Shown here in pieces: positions 17,314 through 26,437 of a stretch of DNA of 64,000 bases. Source of the stretch: Vibrio hippocampi (GTDB taxonomy: Bacteria; Pseudomonadota; Gammaproteobacteria; Enterobacterales; Vibrionaceae); NCBI RefSeq assembly GCF_921292975.1, contig NZ_CAKLCM010000003.1, forward strand, positions 248,001-312,000, read 5' to 3'. The notes under the pieces were generated by a model. The model ran no database searches. It was not told the DNA's origin and saw only the letters and a list, made by a program, of their open reading frames with translations. Made by a program: the position numbers and the translations under genes. Each line of letters opens with the position of its first letter. Within the stretch, counting starts at the first letter, position 1.

Positions 17314-18799
17314 CTATTTCATCCTCAAATTGTTTAAATAGCTGAACCAGTTTTTGGTAGTTGTTGTATTTCTTTTTGTAAATTGGATAGTTATCTGGGT
17401 CGGGTTCAATGCGTGATACCGAGTTGGTGATGTTGTTCGTGCATTCATGAAGTGACTTAAACTCTCCGGAGCCAACCATGGCTATCATCGCAGCACCCAA
17501 TGAGCCTGTTTCACTAACAGCTGGAATTTCCACTGTCATCCCCGTAAAATCAGCCAACATTTGCATCCAGATAGAACTCATTGCTGGACCACCTGTCACT
17601 TTAAGTACTTTTGCCTTTGGAAAACGTTGACGCATTCGTTCAAGGTGAAGGTTGTGACAGAAAAGAATCCCTTCCCAGATAGCTTGAATTAGATGCCCTT
17701 TGGTGTGGTGTGATTGGAGACCATAGAAGCCTGATTTTAGACCTAACCCTTGATTAGAGCCGTAGAGGAAAGGCACAAAATAGACCGAGCTTGATGCTGG
17801 TTCTAGCGCCGCCACTAGAGCTTGGTTTTGGGCGTGGTCGAGCTGACCGTTTTCGCCCAGATAATCTGCAAACCATTCGTAATTCCCTGCCGAAGTCGGG
17901 CTGGCTTCATGAATAATGTATTCATCGTCAATGACGTAATGACCATAGACAAAGTTATGGTTCTCTTTAGTGACTTGCTTGGAAATACCAGATGTTACCG
18001 CCCACGTGCCCATTACGTAATTGAGTGTGTCTTCGGAAGAATTGATCCCTGCACAGATGGCAGTGGAGACGACATCAAATAGACCGCCGAATACTGGTGT
18101 ACCCTCTGCAAGTCCTGTTTGCAAAGCAATTGCCGCGGTAATTTTTCCTGCTTGCTGTTGCGGTTTAATGATTGGAGGTAGCGCGTCCCAGATCTCTTCG
18201 ATACCGAAGGTTTTCAGTAGTGCTTTATCGTATTCGCCAGTGATGGAATTAAACAAGTTACTCTCAGAGATATTAGTCAGTTCGGCTGCTATTTCTCCCG
18301 TTAGGCGATATCTTAAATAGTCATGAGACATAAGTACCGCACCGATTCGGTTATATCGCTCAGTGTCATTGTCTTTGAGCCAGCGAAGAATGGAAACTGG
18401 GTGTCCTGCCCAAAAAGTCTGTAACGTGATTGGATAGATAGTCTCGGCAATGCCTTGTTGCAACCATTGTTTGACGATAGGTAAAGAACGTGAATCGGAA
18501 GACATTATGCCATAGCCTAGGTTTTCGCCTTGCTTGTCGAGTAGGTAAACGCCTTTTCCTTGCGCGGAAATACTCAGTCCTTTGATACTGGAGGGGTTAA
18601 CGTCAGTCGTTGATAACAACCGTTTAATAACGTCAACTGCATTTTGCCAAAGCGTGTCTAAATCACGTTCAACCCAACCCTGCTGATCGTTGATTACACT
18701 CGCTGACACGCGAGCGAGCCCAAGTTGTGCACCTTTAGCATCGAATAATGCTGCTTTCATAAAGGTGCCGCCGGAATCAATACCGATGTAGTAGTTCAT
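17306..18799 (-). CDS. lyxK: FGGY-family carbohydrate kinase (L-xylulose / 3-keto-L-gulonate kinase)
   Basis: 497 aa FGGY kinase with the N-terminal phosphate loop YIGIDSGGTFMKAALFD, catalytic Asp in GGLFDVVSTA, and C-terminal ATP motif KVTGGPAMSSIWMQMLADFTG...ETGSLGAAMIA. In the yia-sgb pathway LyxK phosphorylates 3-keto-L-gulonate and also L-xylulose. Length matches E. coli LyxK (about 498 aa). It shares one base with the yiaL stop/start region (18799) and overlaps sgbH, so it is tightly embedded in the operon. Confidence 0.9.
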   Translation of the reverse strand: MNYYIGIDSGGTFMKAALFDAKGAQLGLARVSASVINDQQGWVERDLDTLWQNAVDVIKRLLSTTDVNPSSIKGLSISAQGKGVYLLDKQGENLGYGIMSSDSRSLPIVKQWLQQGIAETIYPITLQTFWAGHPVSILRWLKDNDTERYNRIGAVLMSHDYLRYRLTGEIAAELTNISESNLFNSITGEYDKALLKTFGIEEIWDALPPIIKPQQQAGKITAAIALQTGLAEGTPVFGGLFDVVSTAICAGINSSEDTLNYVMGTWAVTSGISKQVTKENHNFVYGHYVIDDEYIIHEASPTSAGNYEWFADYLGENGQLDHAQNQALVAALEPASSSVYFVPFLYGSNQGLGLKSGFYGLQSHHTKGHLIQAIWEGILFCHNLHLERMRQRFPKAKVLKVTGGPAMSSIWMQMLADFTGMTVEIPAVSETGSLGAAMIAMVGSGEFKSLHECTNNITNSVSRIEPDPDNYPIYKKKYNNYQKLVQLFKQFEDEIDA

Positions 18800-19287
18800 T
18801 ATCTAGCTTCCAGTAAGTCGTTATGAATCTTAACCACAAGCTTCCTTACTGGCTGGTTATCATCATTTTGGATATTAGTGATGTGTACAATATTGGGCGT
18901 GAACAAATAAAACTGGTTAGGTGTCGCGTGAATGAAGTTCAACGCAATACTGTCATTGTTGTAGTACTGCAGGTCACGCTGCTCTAAATAGGGTTCTGCG
19001 TCCGTGTGTTCATTCGTGTCGATAGACCATGCCATGGTTTCATTGCCTTCAAGCACGATCTGCAAATCAGAATGGTATTTATGAACTTCAGGTTTGAAGT
19101 TCTCTAAGGGTTGTTTGTCGTATTCCAGTATGACAAACCATACTTTATCCGAATCAAAGCCTGGCAATTCGTGACGACCTAAGGCGAGACAAGTTTGATC
19201 AAGACTGTTCAAGTATTCCAAGACGCTTTGGATAACGGCAGGATACGACTTGGTAATTGAAGTAGGTTGCGTATTTCCGACTAGCAT
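18799..19287 (-). CDS. yiaL: YhcH/YjgK/YiaL-family beta-barrel protein
   Basis: 162 aa DUF386 cupin-like protein. Recognisable blocks are LGRHELPGFDSDKVWFVILEYD, YHSDLQIVLEGNETMAWS, and the metal-site region TPNQFYLFTPNIVHITN...VRKLVVKI. E. coli yiaL lies in the equivalent operon between yiaK and yiaM; the family is linked to sugar acid and sialic acid catabolism, perhaps as an anomerase or isomerase, but activity on this substrate is unproven. Here it has moved downstream, directly before lyxK. Confidence 0.88.
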   Translation of the reverse strand: MLVGNTQPTSITKSYPAVIQSVLEYLNSLDQTCLALGRHELPGFDSDKVWFVILEYDKQPLENFKPEVHKYHSDLQIVLEGNETMAWSIDTNEHTDAEPYLEQRDLQYYNNDSIALNFIHATPNQFYLFTPNIVHITNIQNDDNQPVRKLVVKIHNDLLEAR

Positions 19288-19304
19288 AGAGTTCTCGATT
19301 TATA

Positions 19305-20126
19305 TTAATGAGTATTGAGACAAATTTGACTTAATAACTTTGCCAAGCCGCGCTTATCATCATTGGATTTTTCGGTGACAAGGTCGGCGGTGCTTTTTAC
19401 TGTGTCATCTGCATTTTGCATGGCTATACCCAAACCGGCAGCTTTCAACATGGAGATATCGTTGTGATTGTCCCCGACTGCAATACATTCATCTAGGGAT
19501 ATGCCTAATGGCGCAATATACTGACTTAGTGCATTGCCCTTGCTGTTGCCTGTCGCAGCAAAATCGACTCGGTCAACCCACGAACGCTCGCCGTTGAAGT
19601 TGTCTTTTATGAATGGCAGTTTGGCGAAACTATCGACTTCGCCCTCGACAACAAACTTCCAAACATAGTCAGAGCGCTGTGCTTCTAGTTGAAAATCGTC
19701 CACTTTTTGAATGTTAGGGCGTTGGACTTTTGGAAAGGTTTGTGACCATTTTAGCAGCGCTTCCATATATCCAATTGGACGTGTTCGTGAGTAGAGCATG
19801 GCGTCACGGACGTACATCACTATTTTTAAATCGTGATCTTGTGAGAGCACGATGAACTGTTCTGCCTTATTTTTGTCGATGGCGTTTTCTTGGATTACCG
19901 AGTCACTTTGATAGTCAAAGGTGTAAGTTCCGTTACAGCATATGATTGGCGTTGATAGACAAAGTTGGTCGTAGTAAGGTTTCGCTGCGATATGATGGCG
20001 ACCCGTTACAATCACCACATGTATGTTAACTGCGATCTGTTGAATGGTTTCGATTAACTCTTGGCTGATGGTGTGCTCTGAGCTGAGTACTGTCCCGTCA
20101 AGATCTAACGCCAATAATCTGTACAT
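19305..20126 (-). CDS. Cof-type HAD-IIB sugar phosphatase
   Basis: 273 aa haloacid-dehalogenase-superfamily hydrolase with a IIB cap. Motif I LLALDLDGTVLSSEHTIS (nucleophile Asp and acid/base Asp), motif II VIVTGRH, motif III Lys in SKGNALSQYIAP, motif IV CIAVGDNHNDISMLKAAGLGIAMQNA. It probably dephosphorylates sugar phosphates. It has no counterpart in the E. coli yia-sgb operon; placed between sgbE (10 bp) and yiaL (17 bp) it is a plausible overflow or detoxifying phosphatase for pathway intermediates. That role is inference. Confidence 0.88.
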   Translation of the reverse strand: MYRLLALDLDGTVLSSEHTISQELIETIQQIAVNIHVVIVTGRHHIAAKPYYDQLCLSTPIICCNGTYTFDYQSDSVIQENAIDKNKAEQFIVLSQDHDLKIVMYVRDAMLYSRTRPIGYMEALLKWSQTFPKVQRPNIQKVDDFQLEAQRSDYVWKFVVEGEVDSFAKLPFIKDNFNGERSWVDRVDFAATGNSKGNALSQYIAPLGISLDECIAVGDNHNDISMLKAAGLGIAMQNADDTVKSTADLVTEKSNDDKRGLAKLLSQICLNTH

Positions 20127-20136
20127 TTGAACGCCC

Positions 20137-20829
20137 TCACTTCTGCCCGTAGTATGAGTTTTTACCGTGCTTGCGCTTGTAGTGCTTATCGAGTAATTCT
20201 GGTTGAATGGTTACTTTTGGACTGATTGCTCGTGTTGCAGTTGCCATTGCGGCAATTTCTTCCATAACGACAGCATTGTGTACCGCATCTGAGCCATTTG
20301 TACCCCAAGTAAATGGTGCGTGACCAGCGATGATGGCTCCAGGGATGGCTTGAGGATCAATGTCTCGCTGATTAAACTCTTCAACGATGACGAGTCCGGT
20401 GTTTTTCTCATAATCGGTTTCGATCTCTTCCTTGCTCAGTAAGCGTGTGCAAGGAACATCGCCATAGAAGTAATCGGCGTGTGTGGTCCCCAAAGCTGGA
20501 ATATCTCGACCAGCTTGCGCCCATATTGTCGCATTACGTGAATGGGTATGGACAACACCGCCGATGGTAGGGAAAGCTTTATAGAGTTCAATGTGCGTTG
20601 CGGTATCACTTGAAGGATTCAGGTTGCCTTCGAGACGATTACCCTCAAGATTGATAACAACGATATCATCGACCGTCATCACATCGTATTCCACACCTGA
20701 CGGCTTAATTGCAATCACACCAAGTTTACGATCAATTTCTGATACGTTGCCCCATGTGAAGGTGACAAGACCATATTTAGGTAGCTGTAAGTTTGCAGCG
20801 AGAACGCGTTGCTTTAATTCTTGGTACAT
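20137..20829 (-). CDS. sgbE: L-ribulose-5-phosphate 4-epimerase (SgbE/UlaF/AraD family)
   Basis: 231 aa class II aldolase-fold zinc enzyme converting L-ribulose 5-phosphate to D-xylulose 5-phosphate. Signature blocks: [25 protein letters not shown], the zinc-binding [30 protein letters not shown], and the third His in AGHAPFTWG. The frame is open for 33 more codons upstream, but family alignment fixes the start at MYQELKQRV (20829). The 85-bp gap to yiaO holds a hairpin, so expression may drop here relative to the transporter genes. Confidence 0.93.
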   Translation of the reverse strand: MYQELKQRVLAANLQLPKYGLVTFTWGNVSEIDRKLGVIAIKPSGVEYDVMTVDDIVVINLEGNRLEGNLNPSSDTATHIELYKAFPTIGGVVHTHSRNATIWAQAGRDIPALGTTHADYFYGDVPCTRLLSKEEIETDYEKNTGLVIVEEFNQRDIDPQAIPGAIIAGHAPFTWGTNGSDAVHNAVVMEEIAAMATATRAISPKVTIQPELLDKHYKRKHGKNSYYGQK

Positions 20830-20867
20830 AAGTAAACTGCCGTTGTTCGTATTATAGGAAGAAGATG

Positions 20868-20906
20868 AAAAAGAGGATTGACTAGGCGAGTTGTCTAGGC
20901 AATCCT
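20868..20906 (-). terminator. Intra-operon hairpin with T run between yiaO and sgbE
   Basis: Minus-strand stem AGGATTG / CAATCCT with an inner CTAG pair, followed by CTCTTTTTC. It is placed just after the TRAP binding-protein gene and before the catabolic genes, so it may act as a partial terminator or 3' stabiliser that keeps the binding protein more abundant. Confidence 0.55.
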
Positions 20907-20914
20907 GACTAAGG

Positions 20915-21889
20915 CTATTTAGCCGCAACCTTGATCTTGTTGATCATAGCGTCGCCATTCTTCTCGATGTAGGCATTCCAAACAGGTTGGATAGCTTGTT
21001 GAAATGCTGCGCCGTCGACATCACGGTTGACTTGCATACCTTGTGATTCAAGCTCTGCAATCATCTCGTCTTCTTTCTCAATACTAAGCTTACGCTGCAT
21101 CGCTACCGCTTCTGCTGAAACTTCTTCAATGATCTTTTGCTCTTCAGTGCTTAGGCTGTTGAACTTACGTAGGTTCATGGTAAGAACTAAAGGAGAGTAA
21201 GCATGTTGTGTAAGACTCAGGTATTTTTGAACTTCATTGAACTTGAACGAAAGCGTTACAGAAATGGGGTGGTCTTGAGAGTCGACAACGCCTGTTTCAA
21301 GTGCAGTATAAAGTTCCGATACTGGGAGTTGCTGCGGGTTGGCACCAAGCTCATTGAACATATCGTTAAGCGCTTTAGAGTTATTGACTCTCATTTGCAG
21401 CCCTTTTACGTCTGCTGGAGTACGGATAGGTTTTTCATTGTTGGTCATGTTGCGATAGCCGTTTTCTGGAAATCCAAGTCCTTTAAGACCAAACTTCTCG
21501 AAGCTTGCTAATACTTCTTGACCTGGTTCACCATCAAGCACTCTGTATGCAGTTTCACGGCTTGGGAACATAAAAGGCAGAGTAAAAGCCGCTGATTCAG
21601 GCATTAAGCCGCTGTAGTTGTTTAAACCAACCATCGCTAAATCAACAATTCCAGCACGAGAACCGTCGATCATCTGTTTATCACTGCCTAGCTGACCTTG
21701 GGGATAGATGTTGACTTTGATCTCGCCGTTTGAGCGTGCTTCCACTTCACTTTTGAAAAACAGCGATAAATTTTGCTGCAAATCAGATTCAGGGGCTGCA
21801 TGTGCCAATTTCAAAGTTGTTGCAGCCAGTAAGTTCGAGCTTATTGCGATAGTTGAAGCAAGTAATGTAAGTTTTAGTAGGGTCTTCAT
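20915..21889 (-). CDS. yiaO: TRAP transporter solute-binding protein (DctP family, YiaO-like)
   Basis: 325 aa periplasmic binding protein. Signal peptide [23 protein letters not shown], then [39 protein letters not shown] and the DctP signature [46 protein letters not shown] with the conserved substrate Arg. The E. coli homologue binds 2,3-diketo-L-gulonate. The longer open frame to 22009 includes 40 unlikely residues; the start at 21889 gives a proper signal peptide. 22 bp after the large permease gene. Confidence 0.93.
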   Translation of the reverse strand: MKTLLKLTLLASTIAISSNLLAATTLKLAHAAPESDLQQNLSLFFKSEVEARSNGEIKVNIYPQGQLGSDKQMIDGSRAGIVDLAMVGLNNYSGLMPESAAFTLPFMFPSRETAYRVLDGEPGQEVLASFEKFGLKGLGFPENGYRNMTNNEKPIRTPADVKGLQMRVNNSKALNDMFNELGANPQQLPVSELYTALETGVVDSQDHPISVTLSFKFNEVQKYLSLTQHAYSPLVLTMNLRKFNSLSTEEQKIIEEVSAEAVAMQRKLSIEKEDEMIAELESQGMQVNRDVDGAAFQQAIQPVWNAYIEKNGDAMINKIKVAAK

Positions 21890-21911
21890 TATGATTTTCT
21901 CCGTAGAGGGG

Positions 21912-23192
21912 TTAACCAATGACAAATGACATTGGCACAGTGATAATGTTTGGGAATATGACAAACAATGCCAGTAAGACCATGTATGCGCCAATGAACG
22001 GCAATACACCTTTCACAGCGGTTGACATTGGCACTCTCGCTACACCACAAACTACGTTTAGTACGGTGCCTACAGGAGGCGTAATCAGACCTATCGAACA
22101 GTTAATAACGAACAATAGACCGAAATAAGTTGGGTCAATGCCAGCCATTTTGATTACGGGCATCAATAGAGGTACAAGAATGAGAATTGTTGGGCTTAAA
22201 TCCATCACCATACCTACACACAGTACGAGCAACATGATGACTGCCATTAAAAGACGAGGGCTATCAATAAGCGGACCTAGCAGCTCTGCTAATTGTTGAG
22301 GAAGTTGTGCAACGGTAATTAGCCACGCCGCCACCATGGCACACCCCACCAAGAACATCACCATAGCTGTTGAACGACCCGCATTGATAACAATATCGTA
22401 GAACTTTTTAAGCGTTAGTTCTTTGTAGATAAAGGTTGAGATAAAAATGGCGTATGCTGCCGCTACAACGGCTGCTTCTGTTGGGGTAAAGATCCCGAAA
22501 CGAATGCCGATAATTATGATCACTGGGAGTAGTAGTGCCCATACACCGTCTTTAAGCGCTGCACGTTTTTCTGCTTTTGTTGCTTTTTCTGAGGTCTCTA
22601 GGTTCTCTTTACGAACCGTCATGCGCCAAACAAACATTAATGTCATGCCCATTAAAAGACCCGGAACAATACCGCCGAGGAATAGGTTTTTAATTGAGAT
22701 ACCACCAGCGACACCCACTAAGATAAGAGGGATAGAAGGCGGAATAACAGGAGCGATAATGCCACCAGAAGCGAGTAAACCCATTGAAGGTGCCTCGGGA
22801 TACTTTGCGGATTTCATCATTGGATAAAGAATGCTGACTAGGGCAGCAGCATCCGCAACCGCAGAGCCTGAAAGTCCTGCGAGAAGGACCGAAGTCATGA
22901 TGGCCACGTAACCTAAACCGCCTTGACGATGACCAACGTAAGTAGTTGCTAAGCGCACGATACGTTGCGACAAACCACCTGATGCCATGACTTCACCCGC
23001 AATGAGGAAGAATGGAATCGCGAGTAGCGTGAAGCTATCCACACCATTAATTAATGACTGCGCAAGAATGTCTGCACTAAAGAAGTCCATATGAAGCATC
23101 AGTGCTATTGAAGACAGTAGCAGAGCGAACGCAACTGGAAGACCAAGTAAGATTGAAATAAGCAGTACTGATAAGAAAATAGCGAGTGTCAT
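21912..23192 (-). CDS. yiaN: TRAP transporter large permease (DctM family, YiaN-like)
   Basis: 426 aa, about 12 membrane helices. Family motifs: SVLLISILLGLPVAFALLLSS, FFLIAGEVMASGGLSQRIVR, LAGLSGSAVADAAALVSILYPMM (substrate/sodium-site region) and FGLLFVINCSIGLITPPVGTVLNVVCGVA. It forms the sodium-coupled transport channel with YiaM and takes substrate from YiaO. The start overlaps the yiaM stop by 4 bp. Confidence 0.94.
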   Translation of the reverse strand: MTLAIFLSVLLISILLGLPVAFALLLSSIALMLHMDFFSADILAQSLINGVDSFTLLAIPFFLIAGEVMASGGLSQRIVRLATTYVGHRQGGLGYVAIMTSVLLAGLSGSAVADAAALVSILYPMMKSAKYPEAPSMGLLASGGIIAPVIPPSIPLILVGVAGGISIKNLFLGGIVPGLLMGMTLMFVWRMTVRKENLETSEKATKAEKRAALKDGVWALLLPVIIIIGIRFGIFTPTEAAVVAAAYAIFISTFIYKELTLKKFYDIVINAGRSTAMVMFLVGCAMVAAWLITVAQLPQQLAELLGPLIDSPRLLMAVIMLLVLCVGMVMDLSPTILILVPLLMPVIKMAGIDPTYFGLLFVINCSIGLITPPVGTVLNVVCGVARVPMSTAVKGVLPFIGAYMVLLALFVIFPNIITVPMSFVIG

Positions 23193-23680
23193 TTTTCTTT
23201 CTCCTCTTCTATATCATCTAGTTGCCAGTCTGGTTTGAAGATTCGCACAAATGCGATCACTCCCATTAACATGCCCGATACGACGCCAGCTAAGTAAAAT
23301 AACGCAGAAGGAAGCCCGGTAAGTTGAGAAATATCTGACCAGTTAGACATCATTTGTCGATACGAACCGATGTAAAGCATGCTCACTGAAACTAAGATGA
23401 CGACCCAACAAAGGCGTCTTAATATAGGTACTGCTTTTGGAAACAGTCGCTCTGAAAATTCTGATACTGCTAAGTGTTCACCTCGGCGCAGCACAACGGC
23501 AGCACCGAGCATGACAATCCATACAAGACCAAGACGAGATAATTCTACGGAAGGTCGAAGACCAGAAGAAAAGCCGTAACGCAATACAACGTTGGTAAAT
23601 ACGAGGACAATCATACAAGTCAGAATGACAGCCATGATGAAGTCGATACTTCTCCAAATACCCTTAAATACACTTTGCAT
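23189..23680 (-). CDS. yiaM: TRAP transporter small permease (DctQ family, YiaM-like)
   Basis: 163 aa with four predicted helices, the DctQ layout: IDFIMAVILTCMIVLVFTNVVLRYGF, LSRLGLVWIVMLGAAVVLRRGEHLAVSEF (the conserved core of the family), then two C-terminal helices. Partner of the large permease with which it overlaps by 4 bp; 24 bp after dlgD. Confidence 0.93.
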   Translation of the reverse strand: MQSVFKGIWRSIDFIMAVILTCMIVLVFTNVVLRYGFSSGLRPSVELSRLGLVWIVMLGAAVVLRRGEHLAVSEFSERLFPKAVPILRRLCWVVILVSVSMLYIGSYRQMMSNWSDISQLTGLPSALFYLAGVVSGMLMGVIAFVRIFKPDWQLDDIEEEKEK

Positions 23681-23704
23681 AAAGCTTTCCCTACCTTAGA
23701 CGAG

Positions 23705-24706
23705 CTACAGAGAGATAATTTGATCCCAAATATCATCGTTGATTTCGATGCCACCTTCTATCTCGTGTTTTTTGATAAAGCCTTGGATTTCAGAACCAGC
23801 AATCATCACTGAGCCTGTTTCCGCGGGTTCAGAGGCAAGCACATAGTCGCGAATGCGCTTGATCTCTTTGCTATAACGGTTTTCGTCCATGGTCTTACTT
23901 AGGTCTATAGCGATTAGAAATTGAGACACGCCAAACTCTCCACCCATATCCTCTGTAAGAGCAGGAACTGAGTTACCCCCAGAAATTGCCGTTAGCATCA
24001 TGTCCAAAACAATGGCCATTGAAGACCCTTTCCAAAAACCCATGGGAAGAAGACGTTTGTTTTCCCAAAGTGCATGTGGGTCTTTGGTTAGTTCACCGTT
24101 ATTGTCAAAACCACCCACGACGGGCAGCTCTTTATCGGCCAATACGAAATTTTGTAATTGTCCGTAGGAGAATTGCGTCATTGAGCAGTCAACAACAACC
24201 GGCGGATCACCAGCGATGGCCATAATAAGTGGGTTAGAACCAACACGATGATCTTTCCCCCCCCAAGCTGGCATAACGGCAATAGAGTTGGTTGCAGCGA
24301 TACCAGCAAAGCCTTCACGAGCCATTTTTAGAACGTACGTACCACCGCGCATCCAGTGGTTAGAATTACGCATACCGACCATACCAATGCCGTAGTCACG
24401 GGCCAGTTCCATTGCACGCTCTGCGCAAATCAATCCGTTGAGTACACCCGGGCCAAAATTACAGTCCCATTGCTCTAATGCACCTATTCTGTTTATGCAT
24501 TTTGGCTCTGCATTGAGCTTGATTTGCCCTTTATCTACTTGGTCAATGAATACTGGAAAACGGTTGATACCGTGTGAATAGGTCCCTTCGTTTGCCATCT
24601 CAACAAACCCCGCAGCTAGCTTCGCTGCCATCTCAGGTTTCATGTTACGAGCCAAAAGAATTCGTTCGTATTGCTGTTGTAGTTTATCTATTGATACCAA
24701 TGGCAT
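23705..24706 (-). CDS. dlgD: 2,3-diketo-L-gulonate reductase (YiaK/DlgD family)
   Basis: 333 aa member of the type-2 malate/lactate dehydrogenase family, which binds NADH in a non-Rossmann fold. Blocks GTYSHGINRFPVFIDQVDKGQI, VGMRNSNHWMRGGTYVLKMAREGFAGIAATNS, HRVGSNPLIMAIAGDPPVVVDCSMTQFSYGQL and PMGFWKGSSMAIVLDMM match E. coli YiaK, including its His catalytic region. It reduces 2,3-diketo-L-gulonate to 3-keto-L-gulonate, the first step of the pathway. First gene of the operon, directly behind the operator region. Confidence 0.92.
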   Translation of the reverse strand: MPLVSIDKLQQQYERILLARNMKPEMAAKLAAGFVEMANEGTYSHGINRFPVFIDQVDKGQIKLNAEPKCINRIGALEQWDCNFGPGVLNGLICAERAMELARDYGIGMVGMRNSNHWMRGGTYVLKMAREGFAGIAATNSIAVMPAWGGKDHRVGSNPLIMAIAGDPPVVVDCSMTQFSYGQLQNFVLADKELPVVGGFDNNGELTKDPHALWENKRLLPMGFWKGSSMAIVLDMMLTAISGGNSVPALTEDMGGEFGVSQFLIAIDLSKTMDENRYSKEIKRIRDYVLASEPAETGSVMIAGSEIQGFIKKHEIEGGIEINDDIWDQIISL

Positions 24707-24728
24707 TTGAGTTCTCCATTATATTAAA

Positions 24729-24743
24729 TTCCATAATACGGAA
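24729..24743. promoter_or_regulatory. Candidate IclR-type operator, proximal
   Basis: TTCC-N7-GGAA palindrome (TTCCATAATACGGAA) 23 bp before the dlgD start codon, overlapping the likely transcription start region. Its reverse complement differs from the distal copy at one base. Confidence 0.6.
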
Positions 24744-24861
24744 TATAATATAGTGCAAATTCCAAAATAAAACCGTGAGCCGAGTTGAGAAAATTTTTGC
24801 CTTCAAGCCTTTTGTCAATAACTGTTAACTGATTTAAAAAAGGAGAAAAAAAATCTTAAGG

Positions 24862-24876
24862 TTCCGTATTGCGGAA
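24862..24876. promoter_or_regulatory. Candidate IclR-type operator, distal
   Basis: TTCCGTATTGCGGAA, the same TTCC-N7-GGAA architecture as the proximal site and centred 133 bp from it. Two matching sites suggest repression by looping or cooperative binding of the operon's own IclR protein. Confidence 0.6.
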
Positions 24877-25064
24877 ATTATTTTGCGCAATATGTCTCAT
24901 ATTGTGAGAATTTATGTCGTATAAACGATTTACTCAGGGGAAGGTGCAGTTCAAGTCTATGGAAATAGCAAAGAAAACCAGTCCGAAGTTGGCTGGCTGA
25001 GATCGATACTCGGCATAAATAGGGAGAGTGATGTTAACAGGCTGAACGCATCGAAAAATTGAGA

Positions 25065-25191
25065 CAAAAAAAATCCCTGCTGCAAATGGCAACAGGGAGA
25101 AGATAGTAATGTCCATATTGGTGGAGGCTGGCTGAGTAGCCTCAATATCAACAATAAAAAATAGAATGGATCTCTACACTGCTAATGTAGG
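25065..25191 (-). ncRNA. Candidate small RNA (or long nagB 3' UTR) with Rho-independent terminator
   Basis: The 3' end is a good terminator: minus-strand stem CCCTGtTGC / GCAgCAGGG followed by ATTTTTTTT. A -10-like TAGAAT at 25198-25203 would start an RNA near 25191 opening with a small hairpin (25174-25190). The body contains a C-rich segment CCAGCCTCCACC (25120-25131), complementary to Shine-Dalgarno sequences as in several base-pairing sRNAs. There is no ORF. Alternatively it is only the trailer of nagB, which ends 88 bp upstream on the same strand. Confidence 0.4.
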
Positions 25192-25278
25192 AGGGGTATT
25201 CTATCGCCTCTATTTGAGAGACTTAATTAGCCAAAAGTAGTATAACATCGCATAAAACTGGAATCTAATATTGCAATT

Positions 25279-26079
25279 TTATAGACCTTTGATGTTTTCT
25301 ACTTCTAATTCGTTGAAATATTTTACGGTTTTTACTTTGAGCTCTTGCTGAGCTGGCTCATCAGCAACGATGATGGCTTTGCGGTGCATCTGCAGTGCCG
25401 TCACTGTCCACATATGGTTGACCGAGCCTTCGATTGCCATCTGCAACGCGAGTGCCTTGTTATGACCAAGAGTGAGGATCATCACTTCTTCAGCATCCAA
25501 CAACGTCGCGACACCGATGGTCAGGGCGTATTTTGGTACTTGGCTGATGTCATTGTCGAAGAAACGTGAGTTAGCGATACGAGTATCTTCAGTCAGTGTT
25601 TTAATGCGCGTGCGTGAATTAAGTGACGAACCCGGCTCATTAAAAGCGATATGCCCATCAATACCCACGCCGCCCATAAATAGATTGATCTTGCCGTAAG
25701 CGCGGATCTTGTCTTCGTAAGCCGCACAGTGTGCATCAATATCTTCAGCTTGACCGTCGAGTAGGTTGATGTTTTTTTCTTGAATATCAACGTGGTTGAA
25801 GAAGGTGTTGTACATAAATGAACGGTATGACTCAGGGTGATTTGGGTCGATACCGACGTACTCATCCATATTAAAGGTCACGACGTGCTTGAAACTCACG
25901 ACACCTTGCTGATGCAGTTCAATCAACGCCTTGTAGGTTGAAAGTGGCGTTCCGCCAGTCGGAAGACCGAGCACAAACGGCTTGTCTTCAGTGGGTTGGA
26001 AAGCATTGATACGTTCTGCAATGTGGCGTGCAGCCCATTTACCGACGAGCTTAGCGTTTTGTAATGGAATCAGTCTCAT
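25279..26079 (-). CDS. nagB: Glucosamine-6-phosphate deaminase
   Basis: 266 aa, the exact size of Vibrio and E. coli NagB. Converts glucosamine 6-phosphate to fructose 6-phosphate and ammonia, the last step of N-acetylglucosamine and chitin use. Blocks [47 protein letters not shown] (catalytic Asp region), [19 protein letters not shown] (catalytic His) and [16 protein letters not shown]. It stands alone, without nagA or nagE next to it, and carries a NagC-type operator 33 bp upstream. Confidence 0.96.
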   Translation of the reverse strand: MRLIPLQNAKLVGKWAARHIAERINAFQPTEDKPFVLGLPTGGTPLSTYKALIELHQQGVVSFKHVVTFNMDEYVGIDPNHPESYRSFMYNTFFNHVDIQEKNINLLDGQAEDIDAHCAAYEDKIRAYGKINLFMGGVGIDGHIAFNEPGSSLNSRTRIKTLTEDTRIANSRFFDNDISQVPKYALTIGVATLLDAEEVMILTLGHNKALALQMAIEGSVNHMWTVTALQMHRKAIIVADEPAQQELKVKTVKYFNELEVENIKGL

Positions 26080-26111
26080 GAGTTTCCCCTAAAGTCTTTT
26101 GGATACGGAAG

Positions 26112-26132
26112 TTATTTCGCAGTATAAAATAA
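26112..26132. promoter_or_regulatory. Candidate NagC operator upstream of nagB
   Basis: TTATTT-N8-AAAATAA, close to the NagC consensus TTATTT...AAATAA with the right arm spacing, 33 bp before the nagB ATG. Fits induction by GlcNAc 6-phosphate. Confidence 0.55.
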
Positions 26133-26310
26133 GATTATCACTCCGGCTACGCATTTTTGCACTTTTAAAGCTAAGTTTGATCAAAATCGACTTTTTAAAC
26201 GATTATGCTCACCATTTAAACCGACCATAATACGATTCATAAAAACATAAATTCGCTCTTAAAATAAAGTATCTCAGCTTGACTAACATCAGCGAGGCTG
26301 AGAATCATCA

Positions 26311-26366
26311 CCTACAACCTACAACCTACAACCTACAACCTACAACCTACAACCTACAACCTACAA
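26311..26366. repeat. Heptamer tandem repeat (cctacaa) x 8
   Basis: Eight perfect copies of a 7-bp unit, 72 bp before the LysR gene start and about 230 bp from nagB. Perfect arrays of this type are slippage-prone and should vary in copy number. Confidence 0.95.
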
Positions 26367-26437
26367 CATTACCTATTGCCTAAAACCCATTCCCTTAAGT
26401 AAGATGCGCCATTGACCACTCATTATTGGGCATAAAA

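Noticed and set aside
26080..26437. Regulatory link between nagB and the divergent LysR gene
   Set aside because: A NagC-type operator explains nagB control; no LysR T-N11-A site stands out.
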